A stretch of DNA of 64,000 nt from Bradyrhizobium sp. CCBAU 53338 (GTDB lineage: Bacteria; Pseudomonadota; Alphaproteobacteria; Rhizobiales; Xanthobacteraceae): positions 2,790,001-2,854,000 of the forward strand of contig NZ_CP030048.1 of NCBI RefSeq assembly GCF_015291665.1. Direction: 5' to 3'. This document shows, in pieces, positions 52,220 to 61,374 of the stretch. How positions within the stretch are numbered: position 1 is the stretch's first letter; each line of letters begins with the position of its first letter. The position numbers and the translations under genes are program-made. Under the pieces are notes generated by a model. That model did no database searches and was not told the DNA's origin. It worked only from the letters and a program-made list of their open reading frames with translations.

Positions 52220-53881
52220 ATGGGTGGCGGTCGCGTTTTCATGGGGCCCGGTGGTAGGCGTTTCGCCCTGAGCGTTTTGGCTCTGAGCGCCGGATTTACC
52301 TTGGCGGGCTCCGCGGATCACGCCGGTGCAGCCGACCGGCGGGTGTCCGGCGGTGGTGTGTTCGTCAGCGAGATGAACGACGTCCAACGCATCAAGGTGA
52401 TCGTCAACAAGTCCAGGACCTTCCGGGTCGAACAGGCCTTTGCGACCATCGTGGCTGGCTCGTCCGACATCGCCGACGTCAAGTCGCTGAGCGACCACCT
52501 GATCTACATCCAGGGCAAGCAGACCGGCACCACCAACGTCATTCTTTTCGACTCCGCGATGAAGCAGATCGGCATCCTCGATGTCGAGGTTTCGATCGAC
52601 ACCAACAGTCTGCAGCAGAACATCCGCGCCAGCACCGGCTCGCAGGGTATTCGCGTCTCCTCGTCGGAGGGACAGGTGGTGCTGAGCGGCACGGTGGTCG
52701 ATGCCGTCGCCGCCGAGCGGGCGATGGCGATCGCCACCGGCACGGTCGCCAAGGGCGGCACCGTCGTCAACGCGATGAGCGTCGCGGCGCCGCAGCAGGT
52801 GATGCTGGAGGTGCGCTTTCTCGAGGTTAGTCGCGACGCCGGTCGCAACTTGGGCGTCAATCTCTATGCTGCGAATGCCAATGGGACGAATGTCGCAAAT
52901 TCGGGGCGCGGCGGTGCAACTAGCGCGACGGTCCGAGAGCCGATCGGTGGGATTAACACAATCCAAAACCCCAGTGGTAACACCGGCGGTTCTCCTGTTG
53001 GTGCTTCTCCTACTGGAAGTCTTCCGATCCTCGGAACGCTCGGGACGCTCGTCGGCACTGCAGGCGGCGTTGCTCCGGCCCCGTTCGGAAGCTTGCTAAC
53101 CAGCATCATCAGGACCAGCAACGGCGGCTCGGTGGACCTGTTGATCTCTGCGCTGGAAACCAAGGGATTGGCGCGCCGGCTGGCTGAGCCGAACTTGACC
53201 ACGCTCTCCGGGGATGCCGCGCGCTTCCTGGCTGGTGGCGAGTTTCCGGTGCCGATCCCCAACACGACGACGAACGGTTTTCCGACTGTCACGATTGACT
53301 ACAAGAAGTTCGGTGTCGAGCTTGCTTTCGTTCCCACTGTCCTCTCGCGTGGCGTGATCAACCTTCGTGTCGAGCCATCGGTGAGCGAACTTGATTTCTC
53401 CAACGCAGTGACAATTCAAGGGACGACGGTTCCTGCGCTGACGCGCCGCGACGCGCGGACCACCGTGGAACTGCGCGACGGCCAGAGCTTCGCTATCGCC
53501 GGCCTGCTCCAGACCCGTAACCGCCAGGACGTCTCGCAATTGCCCTGGATCGGCTCGGTGCCGGTGCTCGGTAGCTTGTTCAGCAGCAAGTCCTACCAGC
53601 AGCAGGAGACCGATCTCGTCATCATCGTCACGCCGCATCTGGTTGCGCCGGCGGCGCCGGGGCAGCGACTGGCCTCGCCGCTGGATTCACGGCTGCCGGC
53701 CAATGACGTCGATTTCTTCCTCAACGGCCAGATGGATGTCCGCAAGCGTTACGATGACTACGTCAATTCCGGCGGCGAGGTGAAGGGGCCTTACGGCCAC
53801 ATCATCGCGCCCGAGATCCGGACGCCCGTTCCGCCCCCCGCCGCGGCTGTCGACCAGCCCGTCGTGAAAACCCTCAACTGA
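52220..53881 (+). CDS. cpaC: CpaC/RcpA outer-membrane secretin
   Basis: 553 residues from the ATG at 52220 (an in-frame TTG at 52157 or 52160 with a better Shine-Dalgarno is possible). Signal peptide; pilus N-terminal domain ('IKVIVNKSRTFRVEQAF'); BON-like segment ('GSQGIRVSSSEGQVVLSGTV'); secretin core ('AEPNLTTLSGDAARFLAGGE', 'LRDGQSFAIAGLLQTRNRQD', 'IGSVPVLGSLF', 'ETDLVIIVTPHLV'). It forms the outer-membrane pore for the Flp pilus. A Gly/Thr-rich insertion near 52900-53060 lies inside the secretin region. Confidence 0.93.
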   Translation: MGGGRVFMGPGGRRFALSVLALSAGFTLAGSADHAGAADRRVSGGGVFVSEMNDVQRIKVIVNKSRTFRVEQAFATIVAGSSDIADVKSLSDHLIYIQGKQTGTTNVILFDSAMKQIGILDVEVSIDTNSLQQNIRASTGSQGIRVSSSEGQVVLSGTVVDAVAAERAMAIATGTVAKGGTVVNAMSVAAPQQVMLEVRFLEVSRDAGRNLGVNLYAANANGTNVANSGRGGATSATVREPIGGINTIQNPSGNTGGSPVGASPTGSLPILGTLGTLVGTAGGVAPAPFGSLLTSIIRTSNGGSVDLLISALETKGLARRLAEPNLTTLSGDAARFLAGGEFPVPIPNTTTNGFPTVTIDYKKFGVELAFVPTVLSRGVINLRVEPSVSELDFSNAVTIQGTTVPALTRRDARTTVELRDGQSFAIAGLLQTRNRQDVSQLPWIGSVPVLGSLFSSKSYQQQETDLVIIVTPHLVAPAAPGQRLASPLDSRLPANDVDFFLNGQMDVRKRYDDYVNSGGEVKGPYGHIIAPEIRTPVPPPAAAVDQPVVKTLN

Positions 53882-53893
53882 AGGACGCGGGAG

Positions 53894-54295
53894 ATGACCA
53901 TCAGGTATCTGGCTCTGTGCGCGCCCTTGCTGCTCGGAGGATGTTACGGGCTCGCCGGACATGACGAGGTGGACCGCTATTTCCAGCGTTCCGACACCAT
54001 CACGATGAGCGCCGGCGATGCCAAGCAGGTCAACGCCGTCACCCACACCATCACGCCGTGGCCGCGCTACGTCGGCGACACCAGGATCGCCACTGACGCG
54101 CGGCGAGCCGGTGCTGCCGTCACCCGCTATGGCAATACCAGGCAGCCGGTGGATCAGCTTCCGGATATGGGAGATCCCACCAAGGCGATGGGCCAGCGGC
54201 CGCCAACCACCCAGAACGTCAACATCGAGGGGTTGGGGGCGGGCTCGTCAGCCGGTGTCTCAGTACCGGTGGGCGGCGCGGGGGCCGGAAGGTAA
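53894..54295 (+). CDS. small lipoprotein in the CpaD position
   Basis: 133 residues, 12 bases after cpaC. A clear lipobox, 'LLLGGC' (Cys at residue 16), gives a lipoprotein. It has 'TMSAGDAKQVNAVTHTITPW' and a Gly-rich tail. It is shorter than typical CpaD/RcpB and I cannot assign it to that family, but its place suggests a secretin pilotin or accessory. GGGAG lies before the ATG. Confidence 0.7.
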   Translation: MTIRYLALCAPLLLGGCYGLAGHDEVDRYFQRSDTITMSAGDAKQVNAVTHTITPWPRYVGDTRIATDARRAGAAVTRYGNTRQPVDQLPDMGDPTKAMGQRPPTTQNVNIEGLGAGSSAGVSVPVGGAGAGR

Positions 54296-54397
54296 AAGCT
54301 GAATTATTTGAACGATATAGCTACTGCAGTGGGTATTTTGCAGAATGTGGCTGCGAGCTGGCTGAGGCCGCTGGGAGCCGGCGGGGGACAAGGATCG

Positions 54398-54934
54398 ATG
54401 CGGCGTCTCATCATGATGCTGACCTGTTGCTGGTTGGGAATCGGCCTTGCCGGGTGCGACTACACGGTGCGGGAGGCCGCGATCGTGGCGCCTGTCGATC
54501 CGCCGGGCGGCGATCCCGTGCAGGAGCCGACCGACGTCAAATACTATCCCTCCGACGAGCCGGTGCGGCTCGGGCTGGAGCAGTTCAACCGCGGCAATTA
54601 CGGCATCGCCAATCGCTATTTCAGGGACGGCGTCGAGAAGGCGCCGAAGGACCTGACCGCGTGGACCGGCCTGGCCGCGAGCTACGATCGCCTGCACCGC
54701 TTCGACCTTGCCGACCAGGCCTACGCACAGGCGATTCGCCTCGGCGGCGAGACCGTGCAGATCCTGAACGATCAGGGCTATTCCTACATGCTGCGCGGCA
54801 ATCTGAGCGCGGCACGGCGCAAGTTCGAGAAGGCCTATGCGCTCGATCCGGGCAATCCGGTCATCGTCAACAACCTCGAGCTGCTCAACGGCAGCCGCCG
54901 GTTCATTGAAAGGTCGCCCAACAACCAGCCTTAG
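54398..54934 (+). CDS. tadD: TadD-like TPR lipoprotein
   Basis: 178 residues from the ATG at 54398, with GGGGACAAGGA upstream. Lipobox 'IGLAGC' near residue 20. Three TPR-like helical pairs follow ('LEQFNRGNYGIANRYFRDGV', 'AWTGLAASYDRLHRFDLADQ', 'LNDQGYSYMLRGNLSAARRK'). TadD-type lipoproteins help secretin assembly. The open frame extends upstream to a TTG at 54308, but that part does not look like protein. Confidence 0.85.
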   Translation: MRRLIMMLTCCWLGIGLAGCDYTVREAAIVAPVDPPGGDPVQEPTDVKYYPSDEPVRLGLEQFNRGNYGIANRYFRDGVEKAPKDLTAWTGLAASYDRLHRFDLADQAYAQAIRLGGETVQILNDQGYSYMLRGNLSAARRKFEKAYALDPGNPVIVNNLELLNGSRRFIERSPNNQP

Positions 54935-55337
54935 ACTGATTGGCTGTCGATGCGATAATCATCGTCACTTGCTGGAATTTATTTAAATGCGTTGTCTGCG
55001 CAGCATCTACGCGTAAAGCTGGCGTGTTGCCTTGCACTGCAACCATTCGAACTGCCGCCACGACTGGCTCCAATTGCGGTCAACGAACTAACGTTATTCT
55101 GGTTGAGCCCTTCTCGGAGCCTTTTAGCTTGGCATTACCTATCTCGCCCCATTTCATCATTACAGGATTACCGTCCCACAGCCGTTCTTTTGTTTTTTGC
55201 ATCGGATAGATTTTAGTGCTTCTGCGCGTTGCACGGGGGGGGGGGTGATCCCGATGCTTAGAATTGCTGATTTCAGTCTGCTGAATTGGCCGTCGAATCG
55301 CCGCGAGACGCGCTCCTATCAGGCCAGACTTAATTGA
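54935..55337. other. gene-free gap after the tad locus with an 11-G tract
   Basis: About 400 bases with no supported gene. GC is lower than in the tad genes. It holds an uninterrupted run of 11 G (55235-55245). No clear terminator hairpin was found for tadD. Confidence 0.6.
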
Positions 55338-56282
55338 TTATAGCCCAGCTTTGGCCGCGGGCACCGCCGAACCGTTGTCCGCTCTGCGCGCAACGAACAG
55401 GATGGATACTACCGCGACAACCGCCCCCCCGATCAGGTCCGAGAAGTGGTGGCCGCCGAAGACAGGCGTCGCCGCGATCATGATTGTGCTGAGGACTGTC
55501 AAAAGCGGGAAAAGAACCCTGACTCCCCTCGCTGCATAGATGCAAATTATCCCGAAGATCATATGGAACGAGGGAAACTGTACGATGCCATCGAGCTGAC
55601 TGAGAGGAATCTCATGAATCGCCCCGCCGCGCAGGTCGAGAAACAACTGAACATAACTGGCATCAGTCACTGACGTCTGCTTGTACCAGACGAATGCACC
55701 GCCGGCGGGAAGCACTGCCGAGATCGCGACGGTTAAGACGAGCGTGCTCGCGACGAGTCCAATAAACTCATCGATACGCGCGAAATCATCGGCAATCACG
55801 GCGAGCCACCAGAAGAGCAGCGCAGTTTGGACCGGGATCGAGCTATACGCAGACCTCAGAATGACGGAGAGCAAGGGGTGGGAGTGTACGAAATCGAAAG
55901 CAGCCGTCCAGTCCAGACCCAATGCCTGATCGACTCTTGACAGCTCGGCGTCAATGAGGGGGCGATCGAACGTCGCAACGATACAGGACAAGATAACCAT
56001 GACGCCCGTTAGGGCGAGGTACTGCATCACGGCGTGGCACAGGCACGCAATGCGCGGCCTCTTCCGCACGAAACGGTAAATCACAAATATCCCTAGCAGC
56101 AGCAGACCCAATAAAAGAGCCCAGCGCTCGACAATGATATGAACGCCTACCAGCCTGGAAAGAAAAAAGTCAATTACGGCAATGCCAGCTAGTAAAGACC
56201 AGCGGAGAAAGTTGTTCACGTCCTCACCAAAGTGCGACTTCAAAATAGCTAGATCTATATGTTCAGCAATATAAAACTGCAA
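55338..56282 (-). CDS. PAP2-superfamily membrane phosphatase
   Basis: Up to 314 residues, polytopic. The two histidine motifs of the PAP2/inositolphosphotransferase-like group are seen: 'QFPSFHMIFG' and 'TPVFGGHHFSDLIGG'. Substrates of such enzymes are lipid phosphates or polyprenyl diphosphates. The first codon of the open frame is TTG at 56282; an in-frame GTG about 21 codons later is an alternative, so the start is uncertain. With the UbiA-type and GT87 genes it could belong to a polyprenyl-phosphate-sugar pathway (inference). Confidence 0.78.
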   Translation of the reverse strand: MQFYIAEHIDLAILKSHFGEDVNNFLRWSLLAGIAVIDFFLSRLVGVHIIVERWALLLGLLLLGIFVIYRFVRKRPRIACLCHAVMQYLALTGVMVILSCIVATFDRPLIDAELSRVDQALGLDWTAAFDFVHSHPLLSVILRSAYSSIPVQTALLFWWLAVIADDFARIDEFIGLVASTLVLTVAISAVLPAGGAFVWYKQTSVTDASYVQLFLDLRGGAIHEIPLSQLDGIVQFPSFHMIFGIICIYAARGVRVLFPLLTVLSTIMIAATPVFGGHHFSDLIGGAVVAVVSILFVARRADNGSAVPAAKAGL

Positions 56283-56329
56283 TCTTGCGTCGACTTAAAA
56301 GCTTAATCCAGCGGCTTTGCTTACGTGCC

Positions 56330-56790
56330 TCGACCCGGCAGCGACGCGACAGCGTCAGGCATTCCCGGGTGAAGTCGTCGACCAGGGTCAGGATGCGGAA
56401 GCGCCGGCCGCTAGAGAGCGTATCCGTCACGAAGTCGAGCGACCAGCGCAGGTTCTGACCCTGCGGATCGTCATCGGCGCCCGGGTGCCCAGTGCCCGTT
56501 TGCGGCCACCCCGTTTACGCACCGGTCAGCCGCTCCTCCTTGTAGAGCCGGTACAGCTTCTTCCGATTGATCCGGCCCCCTTGCCGAGCCAATAGCAGCC
56601 CCACGCGACGGTAGCCGAAGCGGCAGCGTTGCGAAGCCAATTCCCCCAGCCGAGCCCGCAACGTGCCATCGTCCGGTCGCGTCAGGCATAGCGGTCGGTC
56701 TTCGGCTGCAGGCCCACCAGCTTGCAAGCCCGCCGCTGCGAGTAACCCTTCTGATCGGTCGCCCAGGTCACAGCACGTCTCCGCAAGCCG
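56330..56790 (-). pseudogene. IS3-family orfB transposase fragment
   Basis: Pieces in different frames: 'TRPDDGTLRARLGELASQRC' and 'RRINRKKLYRLYKEERL'-like text, then a frameshift and 'RWSLDFVTDTLSSGRRFRIL' with 'DDFTREC'. Only the first catalytic Asp region remains; the rest of the DDE core is gone. Not functional. Confidence 0.8.
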
Positions 56791-57061
56791 GGGCGTCAGA
56801 AGTTTTTTCCAGCATCTCCTTCAGCGTCGATGCATCCAGTATCGTCTCTGCCACCAACTTCTTGAGCTTGCGGTTCCCTTCCTCGAGGGCCTTCAGCTTG
56901 CGGGCATCGGAGACCTCCATCCCGCCATAGCGCGACCGCCACTTGTAGAATGTGGCGTCGCTGTTGCCATGCTTGCGGCACAGATCGCTCGCCGAAATCC
57001 CGGCAGCGTGTTCCTTCAGCACCTCGATGATCTGCTCTTCGGTGAACCTGCCTTTACGCAT
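56768..57061 (-). CDS. IS3-family orfA (helix-turn-helix) in a defective element
   Basis: 97 residues: 'MRKGRFTEEQIIEVLKEHAA', 'DLCRKHGNSDATFYKWRSRY' (HTH) and 'LKALEEGNRKLKKLVAETIL' (leucine zipper). The frame runs past the usual end at an AAAAAA slip site, probably through an indel, and adds a short foreign tail. Without orfB it cannot transpose. Confidence 0.75.
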   Translation of the reverse strand: MRKGRFTEEQIIEVLKEHAAGISASDLCRKHGNSDATFYKWRSRYGGMEVSDARKLKALEEGNRKLKKLVAETILDASTLKEMLEKTSDAPACGDVL

Positions 57062-57213
57062 CGTCCGTCTCCTCGGTGGAGAACAGAACCCTAACTCAAA
57101 ATCGGGGGCGTTTCAGGGGAGCAGGTCACGCTAGACGCGTTGCAAAATTCGGAAATTTCTAATCAGCCCAACGCGCGCTATCAAGGCAAAAGATGGTGAT
57201 GTTGCTGTTCGCC

Positions 57214-57684
57214 TCAGGGCGCACCTACAATAATTAGTAAGTTGTTCAATACCGGCGCACTGCAGAACGCCACGACGATTGCTATATTGTAAGGATTATT
57301 GCTTCGCCAAAGTAGCCACATCATGAAATAGGTCAGAGTCAATTTGGGGATAAGCCACCATACTCCGAGCCACGTTTGAGCGAAGTGCATAAACGGGTTT
57401 AGCTCGTGAAGTCCGCGATTCAGAATAACATTTGTGGTGAAGAGGTCGGAGATCCCCAATATCAAGACGGAAAGAACCAAGAGCGTCTTGATCAGATTTG
57501 CCTCGATCTCTCGCGCTGAAGATCGCTTTTTGCTTGGCACCACCAAGGTTTGATAAGCGAAAGCGGCTCCCTCTAGACGGTTATGCTGAAACCACCTTTG
57601 GGCGTCTAACTTTGTGGCAAAGACCCTAAGATGCTGCGGATCGCTAACGTTCTTGCTCGTGTCCGTATAAATCCAAACTTGCAT
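57214..57684 (-). CDS. DUF5658 membrane protein with N-terminal extension
   Basis: 156 residues. Residues 1-60 are soluble ('ATKLDAQRWFQHNRLEGAAF'). Residues 65-156 contain three membrane helices with the DUF5658 pattern 'LILGISDLFTTNVILNRGLH' and 'ELNPFM', ending in 'VLNNLLIIVGA'. It is paralogous to the divergent gene at 57926. Function unknown. Confidence 0.7.
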   Translation of the reverse strand: MQVWIYTDTSKNVSDPQHLRVFATKLDAQRWFQHNRLEGAAFAYQTLVVPSKKRSSAREIEANLIKTLLVLSVLILGISDLFTTNVILNRGLHELNPFMHFAQTWLGVWWLIPKLTLTYFMMWLLWRSNNPYNIAIVVAFCSAPVLNNLLIIVGAP

Positions 57685-57925
57685 CTCACAGGCTTCTCCG
57701 GAAGCGATTTGAATCTAGATGGGCGGAGCCGTCCACGAGAGCATGATGCCCGAGGGATATTCCAGCTGCAACTGGCCGATCGTAGCAGCCTTGTTTTGCT
57801 CCCCTAAACCCTCCCGGCCTTAAAATATTGGATCAAACTCGAATTGATTCCTCTGGAATAGCGGCTCACGCTTTCTTAAGGGAACCTCAGTAGCCTTCGT
57901 TCATTGGTAGGCCAGCGAGACTGAA
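57685..57925. other. divergent intergenic region between the DUF5658 genes
   Basis: 240 bases, AT-richer than the surroundings, expected to carry promoters in both directions. No clear operator or -35/-10 pair was picked out by eye. Confidence 0.4.
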
Positions 57926-58213
57926 ATGATCCGGATTAAACTAGTCTTAATATTGTCGGTACTGGCGTTGGGCTGTGCTGACCTCGCCACGACAAACAGG
58001 TTTCTAGAACTCGGGTTTCACGAGGCAAATCCGATCATGGCGTGGAGTCAAACCCTGCTGGGCCAATGGTGGCTGATACCCAAACTGGTAGCCACGGGAG
58101 TTGTCGCGGCCCTTCTTTGGCGCGCCAAGAATGTCTACAACGTCGCACTCGTAGTCGCGTTTCTCGCCACCCCCGTGATCAACAATCTGCTTCTCATCGC
58201 GGGCGCAAACTAA
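57926..58213 (+). CDS. DUF5658 membrane protein
   Basis: 95 residues with three membrane helices. It matches the C-terminal part of the gene at 57214 ('LALGCADLATTNRFLELGFH', 'EANPIM', 'GQWWLIPKLVATG', 'VINNLLLIAGA'). Short form without the soluble extension. The Asp-Leu-x-Thr-Thr and Glu-x-Asn-Pro motifs within the helices are conserved. Function unknown. Confidence 0.7.
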   Translation: MIRIKLVLILSVLALGCADLATTNRFLELGFHEANPIMAWSQTLLGQWWLIPKLVATGVVAALLWRAKNVYNVALVVAFLATPVINNLLLIAGAN

Positions 58214-58241
58214 GAGTTCGAAGTCGAGGTCGTCTGCTCAC

Positions 58242-58620
58242 GTCTCCGAGCCCGACGGGATCCGCGTGCTGAGCGAAGACAATGGGAATGGTGGCAGTCG
58301 CGCGCCGGGCAGGCCCTACCTGGGTGGATGCAGGCGCGAAGATGACATCGACCTTCCTGTCAACGAGTTGCTTTGCGAGATCGAACGTTTGATCGACGCG
58401 CTCGGCCCATTGAAAGTCGATTGTGAGATTCCTGCCCTCGACATATCCGAGGTCGCGTAAACCGGCGCGGAAAGCCTCCACTTCGCTCCGTCCAGCTCGA
58501 TGCTTCGCCAAATCCCAGATACCCGATTTTCCAAACCCGTGCCGATTGCTGTCCAAACGACAGCTCTGGCCAAGTCAGTGCCGCACCTCCCACAAGAGTT
58601 ACAAAATGGCGGCGTTTCAT
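58242..58620 (-). pseudogene. broken ABC-transporter substrate-binding protein gene (PF04392 type)
   Basis: The start at 58620 gives a normal leader ('MKRRHFVTLVGGAALTWPEL'), then 'KIGYLGFGEASSW'. A frameshift near 58490 moves homology to another frame ('FRAGLRDLGYVEGRNLTIDF', 'ATIPIVFAQHADPVGLGD'). Homology stops at about 58242, so two thirds of the gene are missing. The intact relative at 58792 lies just upstream in the same orientation. Confidence 0.82.
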
Positions 58621-58791
58621 GCGGCCCCCCAGGGGGCTTGAGCTTAGTTCAATTTTGCTCCCGGTCCAACGTGAGGAAAACAGCTCGGGGTCAACAAGGC
58701 CGTTTTGACTGGCGGTGGGGAGCTTCCGCTTTACCCCCAACCCCAGACGTCTCGCCGCAGCGCCCTAACGGAAGCGAGGGGCTAGAAGCGG

Positions 58792-59793
58792 TCATTCGAT
58801 CACTTCGTCAGCCCGGACAAGGAGAGTCGTAGGCATTGGCAGGTCGAGCGCCTTCGCGGTCTTGAGATTTATGATCAACTCGAAGCGGGTCTGCTGGTAA
58901 AATGGAATGTCGCCCGGATTGTCACCTTTGAGGACTCGATAGACGAGGTTGGCGCAGCGCCGCTGAACATCTACAAGGTCGGTCGAATAAGCCATCAGAC
59001 CGCCAACATCGACGAACGCGCGATAAGGATAAACTGTCGGAATCCGCGTGTTTGAGGCGAGTTCCGTAATGGCTTTGAGATAGGGAAGATGGTCCGACTC
59101 GTCCGACAAGACGAGTGAATCCACGCGATCTTTCTCCATCAAGCGAAAGGCGGGCTTGTATGCCTGCTCGCTGATCGTCGTTAGCAGCGTACCCAACATA
59201 TTAATTCCGGCTTGCCGAGCAGCCTCCTGGACCGCCGCCGCAGAGCCAGACGTCCTCTCCCACAAGGCTTGCGACGAGAGGAAACGCGCATTGGCGAGAT
59301 GTGGTCTCGCTTCTGCAAGCAGTCCAAGACGCTTTCCCCAAATTTGTATTCCGGCATCCACGCTGACTCCCGTGATGTTACCGCCGGGTCGGGCAATGCT
59401 TGGGACAAGCCCAAGTGCTATCGGATCGGCGGATATTGCGATAATGGGTATCGTCGCGGTCGCGGCTTTAAAAAGTAATGCTAGCGGACCGGACATTGCA
59501 TAGATCAAATCGGGCCGTGTGCCGACGACATCGTGAGCAAGATCGGCAAAATGCTTGATGCGTCCTTCCCCGGAATATCGTTCCACCGAGAGGTTTTGAC
59601 CCTCAACATAGCCAAGTCGATCCAACTCTTCGAAAAAGGCGCGAAAATATCGGTTACCATTATTCATATCGCTGGTCTTGGTTCCCGGCGAAACGAGCGC
59701 GATTCGCTTTATCGCTGGTAGTTGCGAACGCGCAAGGGACGGCCATGTAACCGCACCGCCAACGAGGAGCTTGACGAAATCGCGCCGACGCAC
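58792..59793 (-). CDS. ABC-transporter substrate-binding protein (PF04392 type)
   Basis: 333 residues from the GTG at 59793, chosen because GAGGGGAAAG precedes it and 'RRRDFVKLLVGGAVTWPSLA' gives a Tat-like leader. Full-length family pattern: 'FRAFFEELDRLGYVEGQNLS', 'ISADPIALGLVPSIARPGGN', 'YSTDLVDVQRRCANLVYRVL', 'ELIINLKTAKAL'. Periplasmic. Such orphan genes are numerous in rhizobia; no permease or ATPase gene is adjacent, so the ligand is unknown. Confidence 0.88.
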   Translation of the reverse strand: MRRRDFVKLLVGGAVTWPSLARSQLPAIKRIALVSPGTKTSDMNNGNRYFRAFFEELDRLGYVEGQNLSVERYSGEGRIKHFADLAHDVVGTRPDLIYAMSGPLALLFKAATATIPIIAISADPIALGLVPSIARPGGNITGVSVDAGIQIWGKRLGLLAEARPHLANARFLSSQALWERTSGSAAAVQEAARQAGINMLGTLLTTISEQAYKPAFRLMEKDRVDSLVLSDESDHLPYLKAITELASNTRIPTVYPYRAFVDVGGLMAYSTDLVDVQRRCANLVYRVLKGDNPGDIPFYQQTRFELIINLKTAKALDLPMPTTLLVRADEVIE

Positions 59794-59817
59794 GCTTTCC
59801 CCTCTTAAGCTGTCCAA

Positions 59818-60195
59818 CGATCCCGCTTAGCCTAGCATCTTGCGCCGTGACTGCGAACGCGAAATGATCCCCGATGGGTCTCGCGACGCTGGCATACGCG
59901 ACGCCTGCCTTGGGTCAAAAGCGGTAATGCTGACTGATCGCTAGATTTCCGCTTGGCCGTCAGAAGCTGACATCTCCGCCCTTACGAGTACATGCCCTAC
60001 CTCACCAGCTCACCACCTTGTGCGCCTAATCCTCGACGCTCTTCTGGCGGCGCTTCAAACCTTCCAAGTCTGAGCGCGACGTTCTCACGGACGATTAGTT
60101 TGCATCACGTGCTTGTTCGCTCGCCGCGCCCCCTTTTGGCACTACAAGCCGGAAAGGCGCGCTGACGCGGCTTGCCGTTGGATTTCGGCCGAACG
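59818..60195. other. gene-free gap
   Basis: About 380 bases in which I see no gene, tRNA or clear repeat. It marks the border between the substrate-binding-protein region and the recombination cassette, so an attachment site could lie here, but no direct repeat was found within the window. Confidence 0.5.
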
Positions 60196-61335
60196 TCATA
60201 AACCGCCGTAAGGGCGGCTATCCAGCCAGAGGGATCGCGCAACCGCGAGCGGCTCGATTCCGAGCCTCATCCACCAGTCCGTCTCCTTGCCGGCGCGGTG
60301 CAACTCGCGATGATGTGCTCGGCATAGCGGCACCGTGAACTCATCACTAACTTTTTGTCCAATTCCGTGATCCTGCGCGAACTTGAGGTGATGCGGGTCG
60401 CTCGGCTCGCGGCCGCATACCAGGCAGGCTTGCTGGGCGACGAACCTTAAGTGGTGGCGATCACGCTGTCGCAAGGGTTTTGAAATTGCGAACGCACTTG
60501 GAGCAGCGCCAGCGTTTTGGTCTGGATTGATTTCTATATCAGCTTCAGAGGAGCCTGGCGCCGACGTGGGCATCCGCAATGCAGTCAATCGCGCGTCAAA
60601 AGCTTCGCGGAGCCGCTCGGCATCTTGCAGGCGAAGCGTATTTACCGCGGACCACGACCGGGATGCCCACTTGTCGAGTTCGTCCTGGGTCGTCAGTGAT
60701 TCCAGTTTGACCATCATCTGGGCCTCCAGCTCTAACGAGGCTTTGGCAGACAACGGCCTGGTCAACATGCGCGCCGCGTTCACTTTGGGCGCAGGCCTTT
60801 GAAAAGCGCTTCCGTTCAGTTTGGAGGGCGTAGCGGATCTTCGGTTTTCTGAATCCCCATCGGTCGGGCTCGCGCCATTCGGACTGCTTGAGCGCGACGC
60901 TGGGATCGCAAGATCCGGTGCATCGAGATCATCCTCCCCGGCAATACCCACCAAGGTGAACAGGCCGTAGCGGCGCGCGTACGTCAGCGCTGCGCCCATC
61001 CGGTGCGGGGCGGCTGTTTCGCTGACCGGGCACACCGGCCAATCGGAGGCGATCCATTCGCCGGAAGCGTGGAGGAGAGTGGTCGTCAGTTTAATTAGCC
61101 CCGTCTCGAGCTCAATCGCGGTGGCTTGCACGGTCGCGATTTCGTGCTTCGTGAGGCATTTGCGGACGATTTCAAGTCCACTCGCGAGCGAGGCATAACG
61201 GAAGGTCCGGTCATCTTCGCGGGGAAAAACAGAGACGATGGTCGCTGACAGGGTTTTCTCGGGATTTTTCAGTTCGGCTTGTGCGCGTGCGAGAGCGCCG
61301 GCGATCTGGCCGATGTTTTCGCTGGATCGCTGCAT
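60196..61335 (-). CDS. ERF-type single-strand annealing protein fused to an HNH/DUF968-like domain
   Basis: 379 residues. Residues about 1-150 follow the ERF family ('[20 protein letters not shown]', '[19 protein letters not shown]', 'AGEDDLD'). A long Ser/Pro-rich linker and a helical part follow. The C-terminal 85 residues hold '[18 protein letters not shown]' and '[20 protein letters not shown]', a Cys/His zinc motif of the DUF968/HNH type. ERF proteins anneal complementary single strands in phage recombination. The zinc domain may bind or nick DNA. It works with the YqaJ exonuclease gene upstream on the same strand. Confidence 0.85.
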   Translation of the reverse strand: MQRSSENIGQIAGALARAQAELKNPEKTLSATIVSVFPREDDRTFRYASLASGLEIVRKCLTKHEIATVQATAIELETGLIKLTTTLLHASGEWIASDWPVCPVSETAAPHRMGAALTYARRYGLFTLVGIAGEDDLDAPDLAIPASRSSSPNGASPTDGDSENRRSATPSKLNGSAFQRPAPKVNAARMLTRPLSAKASLELEAQMMVKLESLTTQDELDKWASRSWSAVNTLRLQDAERLREAFDARLTALRMPTSAPGSSEADIEINPDQNAGAAPSAFAISKPLRQRDRHHLRFVAQQACLVCGREPSDPHHLKFAQDHGIGQKVSDEFTVPLCRAHHRELHRAGKETDWWMRLGIEPLAVARSLWLDSRPYGGL

Positions 61336-61374
61336 TGATTACTCCGATGGTGTTTGGTGGGGAGTTGACCCGGC

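Larger units (their letters stand above)
56320..57128 (-). mobile_element. truncated IS3-family element remnant
   Basis: orfA is recognisable and orfB is broken (separate entries). One end is preserved: read inward on the minus strand from 57128 it is TGACCTGCTCCCCTGAAACG, a typical IS3-family end. The other end is missing: orfB homology stops near 56340 after 'DDFTRECLTL'. Confidence 0.8.

Noticed and set aside
54940..55209. 89-residue open frame after tadD
   Set aside because: No good start signal, unnatural Cys/Thr composition, and low-GC gap. Not supported as a gene.
56317..57094. Plus-strand frames over the IS3 remnant
   Set aside because: Antisense to recognisable orfA/orfB fragments.
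59818..60195. Possible tRNA or attachment site at the cassette border
   Set aside because: No cloverleaf and no matching direct repeat found by eye inside the window.
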